Source: Desulfobacteraceae bacterium UBA2174
GTDB taxonomy: Bacteria > Desulfobacterota > Desulfobacteria > Desulfobacterales > UBA2174
Assembly: GCA_002327445.1 (NCBI GenBank)
Contig: DCWA01000037.1
Location: forward strand, 1 to 56,708
Length of the DNA: 56,708 nt
Reading direction: 5' to 3'
The notes beneath the pieces were generated by a model that saw nothing but the letters and a program-made list of their open reading frames with translations, had not been told where the DNA came from and made no database searches. Made by a program: the position numbers and the translations under genes. Of the stretch, positions 26,124 to 32,971 are shown piece after piece (positions within the stretch are counted from its first letter, which is position 1; each line of letters starts with the position of its first letter).

Positions 26124-27302
26124 TTATTCCCGGACGCCATAAAAAACGAAGTCCTCCTGGCCGACCTTGCTTTGGGTCATCTCCAGGCTGCGTTCGTACA
26201 TGGCGATATAGTCGCGAGGAGTCACGTCCCGTCCGGCCAGACCGCAGATGAAGTTGGTCACCGCCGGCATGTTCTCCTCACCGTAAAGGGCACTGCGGAT
26301 TTCGCTGGCGACCGGTCCGCCGGTGCCGCCATAGGAGATGGCCCGGTCGATGACGATGATCCGTTTGGCGCCGCGCACCGCATCCCGCAGTTCCTCGAAG
26401 GGGAAGGGGCGCCAGAGGCGGAGCTTCACCAATCCGGCCGGCTCGCCGCGGCCGCGCAGTTCCTCCACGGCCATGGCCACGGTCTGGCCGATGCTGCCCA
26501 TGGTGAGAAACACGGTTTCCGCACCTTCGGTGAGATGGGTCTCCACCGGCTTGTAATGGCGGCCCACCACCTCTCCCAGCTCCTCCCATGCCTTGAGAAT
26601 GTGCTTCTTGGACTGGATCAGGGCCTCGTCCTGGGCCTTCTTGGCTTCGGTGTAGATGCCCGGCAAACCGAAGGCACCCACGGTGGTGGGTCGGTCCGGA
26701 TCCAGGGTGTTGACCGGCTTGAAGTCCGGCAGGTACCGTTTGACCTGCTCCGGGTCCCAGTACTCGATGGGCTCGATGACGTGAGTGAGGATGAACCCGT
26801 CCAGGTTGAGAATCACGGGCAGCGAGACGGCAGGGTCTTCGGCCACCCGGAAGGAGAACAGGACATGGTCGTAGACTTCCTGGCCGCTTTCGGCGAACAC
26901 CTGGATCCAGCCGCAATCCCGGATCGACATGACGTCGGTGTGGTCGTTCCAGATGCTCAAGGGGCCCGACATGCTACGGTTGGCCAGGATCATGACGATG
27001 GGCAGGCGCAGGCCAGGGGCGATGAAAACGATTTCGTTCATCAGCGCCAGCCCCTGAGAACTGGTGCAGGTGAAGGTGCGCGCCCCGGCCGCCGAGGACC
27101 CGCAGCAGACGCTCATGGCGGAGTGCTCGGACTCCACCGGGATGAACTCCGCGTCCAGTTCGCCGTTGTTCACCAGCTCGCTCAGGTGTTCCACGATGTG
27201 GGTCTGGGGCGTGATGGGATAGGCGGCGACCACGTCCACGTTGGTGCTGGCGACGGCGTCCGCCGCTGCGATGGAAACCTCGATTCCGATTCGTTTTCCC
27301 AT
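26124..27302 (-). CDS. porA: 2-oxoacid:ferredoxin oxidoreductase alpha subunit
   Basis: A 392-residue alpha subunit. Residues about 5-190 form the pyrimidine-binding domain, with VVAAYPITPQTHIVEHLSEL, FIPVESEHSAMS and RTFTCTSSQGLALMNE. Residues about 250-385 form the second (CoA-contacting) domain with AETVFLTMGSIGQTVA. The start at 27302 overlaps the porD stop by one base (TAATG), showing coupling. The length matches the normal porA subunit of four-subunit enzymes. Confidence 0.92.
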   Translation of the reverse strand: MGKRIGIEVSIAAADAVASTNVDVVAAYPITPQTHIVEHLSELVNNGELDAEFIPVESEHSAMSVCCGSSAAGARTFTCTSSQGLALMNEIVFIAPGLRLPIVMILANRSMSGPLSIWNDHTDVMSIRDCGWIQVFAESGQEVYDHVLFSFRVAEDPAVSLPVILNLDGFILTHVIEPIEYWDPEQVKRYLPDFKPVNTLDPDRPTTVGAFGLPGIYTEAKKAQDEALIQSKKHILKAWEELGEVVGRHYKPVETHLTEGAETVFLTMGSIGQTVAMAVEELRGRGEPAGLVKLRLWRPFPFEELRDAVRGAKRIIVIDRAISYGGTGGPVASEIRSALYGEENMPAVTNFICGLAGRDVTPRDYIAMYERSLEMTQSKVGQEDFVFYGVRE

Positions 27303-27592
27303 TATTCTTCCTCCGGCACCATCGAGATGCATCCGGTGATGCACTCCTGCTGACAAATTCCGCACCCCTTGCAGTAGTAGAGGTCCGCCTCGAAATAGCC
27401 CTCCGGGGTCTTGTGGATCGCCATGTCCGGGCAGAAGATGTAGCACACGCCGCAGCGGATGCAGTGCTCCTTGTTCACCACCGGTCGCATGGAACGCCAG
27501 TCTCCGGTGCGGTACTGACTGGCGTTGCCCGGCTCGTTGATGACGCAGCCGACCTCCAAATCTTTCCAGCTCAGCTCTTCCTCTGATTTCAC
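27302..27592 (-). CDS. porD: 2-oxoacid:ferredoxin oxidoreductase delta (ferredoxin) subunit
   Basis: A 96-residue protein carrying two [4Fe-4S] motifs, CIRCGVCYIFCPDMAI and CKGCGICQQECITG. The start is a GTG at 27592 giving VKSEEELSWKDLE, preceded by GGAGAA; a longer open frame upstream overlaps porG in another frame and has no similarity. Its stop overlaps the porA start. It carries electrons from the alpha/beta pair to ferredoxin or, here, perhaps to the NuoEFG-like subunits. Confidence 0.9.
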   Translation of the reverse strand: MKSEEELSWKDLEVGCVINEPGNASQYRTGDWRSMRPVVNKEHCIRCGVCYIFCPDMAIHKTPEGYFEADLYYCKGCGICQQECITGCISMVPEEE

Positions 27593-27636
27593 GGAAGTTC
27601 TCCTTTCCCAAATCGGTACGACCACCTGTCGGGTGG

Positions 27637-28188
27637 TCAGGGGCGATCGATCACAGCCTCTTGGTAGGCGCGTTGAAATGCGGCGATGTTTTTGGTGGCG
27701 ATGCGCCCGAAGCGTTTTTCCAGGGGTGCGATGAGGGCTTCGGCCGGGACCACGGGCCTGGCCTTGAGCAGCGCGCCGAGCATGGTGGTATTGGTGATCG
27801 GCAGCCCGAGCACCTCGGTAGCGATCCGGGTGGCGTTGACGGTGACCAGGGTATGGGTGATCCCTAGTTCCTTGCGCAGTTCCGGGCCGCTGTACTTGGT
27901 GTTGGTCACCAGGATGCCGTCGGGCTTCAGGCCTGCGCCGACTTTCACCAGACGCAGGATGGACGGATCCAGCACCAGCACCAGGTCCGGGGTGTAGATG
28001 TTGGTGCGCAGGCGAATCGGCTCGTCGGAGATGCGGCAGAAGGCCACCACCGGCGCTCCGCGCCGCTCCGGTCCGAAACTCGGAAATGCCTGGGCGTACT
28101 TGCCCTCCTGGATGGCCGCCTGTGCCAGCAACTCGGCCGATGTGACAGCGCCCTGTCCCCCTCTGCCGTGTAACCGAATCTCGATCAT
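27637..28188 (-). CDS. porG: 2-oxoacid:ferredoxin oxidoreductase gamma subunit
   Basis: A 183-residue gamma subunit. It begins MIEIRLHGRGGQGAVTSAEL, the family signature, and contains FPSFGPERRGAPV and LPITNTTMLGALLK. The start at 28188 has GGGGAGA about 9 nt upstream; a start ten codons earlier (28218) is possible but lacks such a site. It is the first gene of the por-nuo unit. A candidate promoter lies about 110 nt upstream. Confidence 0.92.
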   Translation of the reverse strand: MIEIRLHGRGGQGAVTSAELLAQAAIQEGKYAQAFPSFGPERRGAPVVAFCRISDEPIRLRTNIYTPDLVLVLDPSILRLVKVGAGLKPDGILVTNTKYSGPELRKELGITHTLVTVNATRIATEVLGLPITNTTMLGALLKARPVVPAEALIAPLEKRFGRIATKNIAAFQRAYQEAVIDRP

Positions 28189-28295
28189 GAGCTGTGTCTC
28201 CCCTATCGTATTTTCCAATGAACCAAGGAAAAGGGCCTATCCGAATCAAAAACAAAATTCAATCAAAAAATGATCCGTTTTCCGTGGAAGGGTGA

Positions 28296-28323
28296 ATTAT
28301 GATATTTAATTCTGAAATATCAA
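28296..28323 (-). promoter_or_regulatory. Candidate promoter of the por-nuo operon
   Basis: On the minus strand TTGATA (28323-28318), a 16-nt spacer and CATAAT (28301-28296), within a locally AT-rich segment 108 nt before porG. The match is moderate and not tested. Confidence 0.45.
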
Positions 28324-28434
28324 TTGCTTACAAAATAAGCAGCCAGGGTGCTCCGGAATGGCGGAAAAAGCCGCTCCAAGAAGAAATTTCGGGGATTTCA
28401 CCGCAGACGCCGATGTGGCGAACGGATGCGGCGG

Positions 28435-28821
28435 TCAGGACGAGGGTTTTTTGGCGGCCAAGAGGTCGGCCAGGGCGGCGAAGGGCTTTTGGGTCAAGCG
28501 GCCCGGGTCCTCTTCGGCCTCGGTGCGTTCCCCGTCCACGTGGTCCAGGTAGCGGCGATGTTCGTTCTCATGGCAGTAGATGCAGAGGTTTTCCCAGTTG
28601 CTGCCGTCCGGCGGATTGTTGTCGTGGTTGTGGTCCTTGTGGTGCACGGTGAGCAGGTGCAGGTTGCTCCGGTCGAATTCCCGACCGCAGCGGGCGCACA
28701 CCCAGGGATGGATCTTGAGGGACTGCTCCCGGTACCCTTTTTCCCTCTCGGCGCGGTTGCGGCGGGCCTCGGCGATCAACTGGTCGAGTTTCGAGGTTCC
28801 CTCCAAGGGCTTGGCGGTCAT
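28435..28821 (-). CDS. yajD: YajD-type HNH nuclease family protein
   Basis: A 128-residue small protein of the HNH family, YajD type. Zinc-binding Cys pairs are seen in CARCGREF and CIYCHENEH (about residues 42-49 and 79-87), enclosing the core LLTVHHKDHNHDNNPPDGS with the HH and N of the beta-beta-alpha metal motif. Known YajD proteins are of similar length. The true substrate is not known. It stands alone, upstream of the por operon and downstream of the repeat-rich 28840-29060 region. Confidence 0.85.
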   Translation of the reverse strand: MTAKPLEGTSKLDQLIAEARRNRAEREKGYREQSLKIHPWVCARCGREFDRSNLHLLTVHHKDHNHDNNPPDGSNWENLCIYCHENEHRRYLDHVDGERTEAEEDPGRLTQKPFAALADLLAAKKPSS

Positions 28822-28914
28822 GATCCGGTTTCCTCAGTTAGAAATGACTAAAAACGAATGACTAAAATGACGAATGACTAAAATGACTAAAGTGACGAGT
28901 GCCTAAAGTTTCGA

Positions 28915-29021
28915 GTGCCTAAAGTTGATGAATTTGGCCGATTTCTGGAGTCCTCCGGAAAACCTGTTGCAAGACGTTTCATCAAAATGCCGGAGCGAAG
29001 CGACGCCACAACTTTAGGCAC
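28915..29021. repeat. MITE-like element with 13-bp inverted ends, copy 1
   Basis: Ends are GTGCCTAAAGTTG (28915-28927) and CAACTTTAGGCAC (29009-29021), perfect inverted repeats. The interior has GGCCGATTTCTGGAGTCCTC and AATGCCGGAGCGAAGCGAC. A second copy with the same ends is at 44218-44326. Outside copy 1 there are extra tandem bits such as GACTAAAATGAC and GAGTGCCTAAAG. Confidence 0.7.
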
Positions 29022-29063
29022 TTTAGACACTTTAGCTCACTCCAGGCACTTTAGTCATTTTTT

Positions 29064-29927
29064 TCATACCTTCACCTTTCCCGGAGGGCTCAAGATGGCT
29101 CCCACGGCCGCGGGCAGGTCTCCGGGCAGCATGACGACCTTGCTATTGTTCGAAGCGGCCATTTCCCGGAGGGCTTCCACGTATTTTTCTCCGAGCAGGT
29201 ACATCACCGGCAGATCGTTGGCGCCGATGGCGCTGGTGATTTTCTCAATGGCACGCTGGGTCCCCTCGGCCAGGAGCACCTTGGCCTGGGCGTCGCGCTT
29301 GGCTGCTTCCATGCGCCCCTCGGCTTCAAGAATCGCTGCTGCCTTCTGGCCGTCGGCCCGGGTCACCGTGGCCCGGCGGGCCCGTTCGGCGGCGGCCTGT
29401 TCCTCCATGGCGCGCTGCATGGTCTGGGAAGGGTTGATGTCCTGGATCTCCACCGTCTTGAGCGTGATGCCCCAGTCGGCGATATCGTCGGAGATGGCCA
29501 TTTTGAGCTTGGCCTTGATCTGGTCCCGGGAGGAAAGGGCGTCGTCCAGGTCCATTTCTCCGACGATGGAGCGCAGGGAGGTCTGCACCAGGTTCTGAAT
29601 GGCGATGTTGTAGTCCTCCACCCCGTAAACGGCCTTTTCCGGGGATACGATGTTGATATAGGCCACGGCGTTGACCACCATCACGGCGTTGTCGCGGGTG
29701 ATGACCTCCTGGCTGGGGATGTCCAGCACGATGTCCTTGGTGGTCACCTTGTAGGCTACCGTGTCGATGTAGGGGATGATGATGTTGAGGCCCGGTCCGA
29801 GGGTCTTGTTGTACTTGCCCAGGCGCTGGACGACGTGCTTGCTCCCCTGGGGCACGATCCGTACCCCGAGAAAAATGGTGAGAACCACCAACAGAAGAAA
29901 GACGATGACAACCGCCATGCCAGCCAT
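29064..29927 (-). CDS. SPFH/band 7 membrane protein (stomatin-like)
   Basis: A 287-residue SPFH-domain protein. An N-terminal membrane anchor (AVVIVFLLLVVLTIFLGV, residues about 5-22) precedes the band-7 domain, with VPQGSKHVVQRLGKYNKTL, PSQEVITRDNAVMVVNAVAY and LRSIVGEMDLDDALSSRDQI. A coiled-coil tail rich in Ala, Glu and Arg follows (EEQAAAERARRATVTR). The ATG at 29927 has AGGAGT upstream. It is encoded just after an NfeD gene, the usual partner that forms membrane assemblies with stomatins. The role is probably membrane-domain organisation or protein quality control. Confidence 0.9.
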   Translation of the reverse strand: MAGMAVVIVFLLLVVLTIFLGVRIVPQGSKHVVQRLGKYNKTLGPGLNIIIPYIDTVAYKVTTKDIVLDIPSQEVITRDNAVMVVNAVAYINIVSPEKAVYGVEDYNIAIQNLVQTSLRSIVGEMDLDDALSSRDQIKAKLKMAISDDIADWGITLKTVEIQDINPSQTMQRAMEEQAAAERARRATVTRADGQKAAAILEAEGRMEAAKRDAQAKVLLAEGTQRAIEKITSAIGANDLPVMYLLGEKYVEALREMAASNNSKVVMLPGDLPAAVGAILSPPGKVKV

Positions 29928-30022
29928 GGAGCATACTCCTTTCTGAAAACCTTGCTTTCTGCAATTGCACGAAAGCCGGACCCGTCCGACCGGTCCGACA
30001 AGCAAACATTTGCAACCCCTGC

Positions 30023-30478
30023 CTACTCCCGTTTTTCCACGATCAGGGTGTTGCCGGAAATGTCGCGCACAAACACGCGGTCTCCGGCCTTGACGGCCTG
30101 CTCGCAGATGAAAGGCCATTCGTCGGCGCCGAGCAGGGGGGTGGAAAAGCGCACCGTACCGCGACGGTCGGGCTCCGGCACGCGGATCACCCGGCCGCTT
30201 TCCCCCACTACCGCCTCGCGGCTGATGCCGGCCTTGGTGCGGTCCTTCATACGCGGCCGGATCAGGCGGAACCAGAGCCAGGTGAACAGGGCCGAGGCCA
30301 GAGCCCAAAGCAGGAGTTGGCCGGTCAGCGACAACCCCGGGGCCACGAACAGCCAACCGGCCACCAGAATGGCGCCCAGACCGAACCAGAAGATGGTGAA
30401 GCTGGGGATGAAGAGTTCGGCGATGATCAGTCCCATCCCCAGGATCAGCCAGTGCCAGTCGCGCAACCACAGGTCCAT
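30023..30478 (-). CDS. NfeD family membrane protein
   Basis: A 151-residue protein. The N-terminal half has three or so membrane helices (WLILGMGLIIAELFIP, TIFWFGLGAILVAGWLFV, LLLWALASALFTWLWFRL). The C-terminal half is a small OB-fold domain with GESGRVIRVPE and GDRVFVRDISGNTLIVE, as in the short NfeD form. It lies 95 nt upstream of the SPFH gene on the same strand, the classic NfeD-stomatin pair. Confidence 0.88.
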   Translation of the reverse strand: MDLWLRDWHWLILGMGLIIAELFIPSFTIFWFGLGAILVAGWLFVAPGLSLTGQLLLWALASALFTWLWFRLIRPRMKDRTKAGISREAVVGESGRVIRVPEPDRRGTVRFSTPLLGADEWPFICEQAVKAGDRVFVRDISGNTLIVEKRE

Positions 30479-30575
30479 CGCAGTGTTTTCCTTCTTCGGT
30501 CCCGGATCGGTATCCCTTTGCGCCCGCCATCGGTCGCGCTGGTGTGCCAGCGGCCATCCGGGCGAGAAGAGGCGG

Positions 30576-31730
30576 TCAGGCTTCCGGTTCGGTGTTTTTT
30601 GGGGGTGACGGAGAATCCGGCGGGCCCACGCCGGGGAGCAGGTCGGCGAAGACCACGCCGTAGATCTCCCATACCGTCACGAACAAGGCGGCGATGATGG
30701 GGCCGATGATCACCCCCAGGACTCCGAACATGGAGATGCCGCCAAGGGTGGAAAAGAGGATCATCAGTTCGTGCATCTGGGTGTCCTTGCCCACCAGCCG
30801 GGGCCTCAGGAAATTGTCCACGCTGCCCACCACCACCGCGCAGAAGCTGCCCAGGGCCAGCCCTCGCCCCCAGTGGCCGCCGCCCATCAGGATGAGGGTC
30901 GCCGGCACCCAGACGAGGGCGGAGCCGATGCCCGGAATGAAGGAGAGCACGGCCATGACGGTGCCCCAGAAGACGGCGCTGGGAATGCCCACCACGGCGA
31001 AGGCCGCTCCGGCCAGAGTCCCCTGGATCAGGCCAATCACCGCGGTGCCCTTGAGGGTGGCGCGGGTGACCGAGGTGAACTTGTCGAGCATGCGCATCTC
31101 GTCGCTGTCTTCAAGGGGCAGGTAGTAGAGGATTTTTCCCAGCAGCCGCTCCCCGTCGATGAGGAAAAAGAACATCGTGTACAGCAGGACGAAGAGCATG
31201 AACAGGATGTTGACCGTCATCACGGTGGCCGAACCGAGGCTGCCGATGAGAAATCGGCTCAATGTCGCCACCAGTTCGCCTGCCTTGCGCAGGATGGTTT
31301 CCCGGTAGGGCAGCAGGAGATCGGCTGTCTCGTCGTAGAAGGGCAGGTGGCGCAGCATGTCCCAGAGGGCTGCCGGCTGGTTGACCTGCTCCTGCACCCA
31401 AGGGGTGGCCGACTGGCCGACCTTGATGGCCTGGGCCGTGACGATGCCCAAAAGTCCGGTCAGGGGAATCAGGACCACCAGGATCAGGAGCAGCAGGGTG
31501 ACAGCCGAGGCTACGGCAGGCCGGTGCCCGAAAAAGCGCTCCAGGCGCCGGTAAACGGGGCGGGCCAGGGCGGAGAAGATGCCGGCCAGGAGGATGGCCA
31601 TGAGAAAATGGCGGACCATGGAGAGGAAGATGGCCGAGATGAGGCCGATGATCCCCAAGAGGGCCAGCTTGTTCACCGAGGATGGTTGCATGGGCGCAAT
31701 GATATCCGATTCGAGGCGCGGACTCAACAT
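30576..31730 (-). CDS. AI-2E family (PerM-like) permease
   Basis: A 384-residue polytopic membrane protein with about eight hydrophobic segments. The family signature is seen in the C-terminal half: GIPSAVFWGTVMAVLSFIPG, IGSALVWVPATLILM, LRPRLVGKDTQMHELMILFS and LGGISMFGVLGVIIGPIIAA. The export substrate is unknown; the AI-2 link is for a few homologues only. The N-terminal start is uncertain: 31730 is the longest, and an ATG at 31691 would give a shorter start; neither has a good Shine-Dalgarno. It lies 97 nt upstream of nfeD. Confidence 0.85.
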   Translation of the reverse strand: MLSPRLESDIIAPMQPSSVNKLALLGIIGLISAIFLSMVRHFLMAILLAGIFSALARPVYRRLERFFGHRPAVASAVTLLLLILVVLIPLTGLLGIVTAQAIKVGQSATPWVQEQVNQPAALWDMLRHLPFYDETADLLLPYRETILRKAGELVATLSRFLIGSLGSATVMTVNILFMLFVLLYTMFFFLIDGERLLGKILYYLPLEDSDEMRMLDKFTSVTRATLKGTAVIGLIQGTLAGAAFAVVGIPSAVFWGTVMAVLSFIPGIGSALVWVPATLILMGGGHWGRGLALGSFCAVVVGSVDNFLRPRLVGKDTQMHELMILFSTLGGISMFGVLGVIIGPIIAALFVTVWEIYGVVFADLLPGVGPPDSPSPPKNTEPEA

Positions 31731-32242
31731 GGAAGCATGCCCCGGCAGGGCTTCGTCAAAGCAAGGGGAGCTGCCACTTTTTCTTGCCGATTGTCAAAAT
31801 TTTGCGCCAATCTTCTCAACTGCGGATTCCTCTCTGACGTTCGGAATGGCAAGGGGAAAAAGTGTCATCCAGAAACGCCCCCTTTTGTCATCCCGAGGAG
31901 TTTGCGACGATGGATCTCTTCGAACATGCCGCCGCTTCCCGCTTTGTCCCCAATTGCGGATTCCTATCTGACGTTTGGAATGACAAGGGAAAAAAGTGTC
32001 ATCCCGAGCGCCATCGATGGATCTGCAGTCGAGGACACCGGCGGGAGGAGCGCATAAACCAGATAAAATCCCTCGCGAGGATGATCGCAGAACTTTGACG
32101 GGATCGTACATGCTCTGACCGGCTCTACATTGTCAGATGTTCAATGATCTGATAATCATTTGCCATCTCGTTTTTTCGGGCGTTTTTTCGACCCGTCACC
32201 CGGTCCATTCGGGGATACCTTTCATTGAAAAGTGCTGCGCCA
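31731..32242. repeat. Repeat-rich intergenic region
   Basis: No gene is seen. It holds a partial copy (about 31817-31880) and a longer copy (about 31951-32104) of a dispersed element that begins CAACTGCGGATTCCT or a close variant. The long copy resembles 48806-48973 over about 150 bp, including GGATCTGCAGTC, GCATAAACC and AAATCCCTCGC segments. Confidence 0.6.
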
Positions 32243-32971
32243 ATGAATTTCCCCCGATCCGATCCATCGATGTCGGCAGATGACGGTGGCGCAATGGGCG
32301 GAGAACCCGCCGGGACGTGCCGGCGCTGCGGCACCTGCTGCCGCCGGGGGGGACCGGCCCTGCACCTGGCGGACAAAGCGCTGGTCGTCGCGGGCCATCT
32401 TCCGTTCACGCATCTTTACACCATCCGGGCCGGCGAACTGGTGCGCGATGATGTGACCGGCGGCGCCCTGATCCCTGCCCCCGCCGACATCGTCAAAGTC
32501 CGCGAAGCCCCCGGATCCCGTGCCTGCGTCTTCTTCGAACCGGCCTGCAACGGCTGCGCGATCTACGACCAGAGACCGCTGGAATGCCGCATTCTGCGCT
32601 GCTGGGACACTGCCGAGATCCGGCGCTGCTACCGCCGGGAACGCCTTGGCCGGGCCGATCTCGTCGGCCATATCGCCGGCTTGTGGGACCTGGTGGCCGA
32701 GCACGACCGGCGCTGCGACGCCGGGAAACTGGTGCGCCTGGCCGGCCGCCGGCGCATGGGGGACCTGGGGGGCGCGGCCGAGTTGTCCGGCATGGTTGGC
32801 TACGACGAGGCATTGCGGGAAGGGTTGGCCGCCGATGGGCGGGTTCCCGCCGCTATGCTGGATTTTCTTCTCGGACGGCCGGTGAAGGTACTGCTGAGGA
32901 CGCTGGGCGTCACGGTGAGAGAAGAAACCTCTCGCCAGGAAACCGCGGCAACCGGAGGCGCGATAGCATGA
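32243..32971 (+). CDS. YkgJ-family cysteine cluster protein
   Basis: A protein of about 242 residues with an N-terminal CRRCGTCCRRGGPAL motif, the CxxCxxCC signature of the YkgJ family (probably Zn or Fe-S binding). Further Cys lie in RACVFFEPACNGCAIYD and PLECRILRCWDTAEI. The true start is unsure: ATGs at 32243, 32270 and 32294 are all in frame, and none has a good ribosome site. Its stop overlaps the start of the kinase gene by ATGA, so the two proteins are probably made together. The function is unknown. Confidence 0.75.
   Translation: MNFPRSDPSMSADDGGAMGGEPAGTCRRCGTCCRRGGPALHLADKALVVAGHLPFTHLYTIRAGELVRDDVTGGALIPAPADIVKVREAPGSRACVFFEPACNGCAIYDQRPLECRILRCWDTAEIRRCYRRERLGRADLVGHIAGLWDLVAEHDRRCDAGKLVRLAGRRRMGDLGGAAELSGMVGYDEALREGLAADGRVPAAMLDFLLGRPVKVLLRTLGVTVREETSRQETAATGGAIA

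Noticed and set aside
24404..26251. A 615-residue open frame on the plus strand
   Set aside because: It lies opposite nuoF, nuoE and porB, which have clear family motifs.
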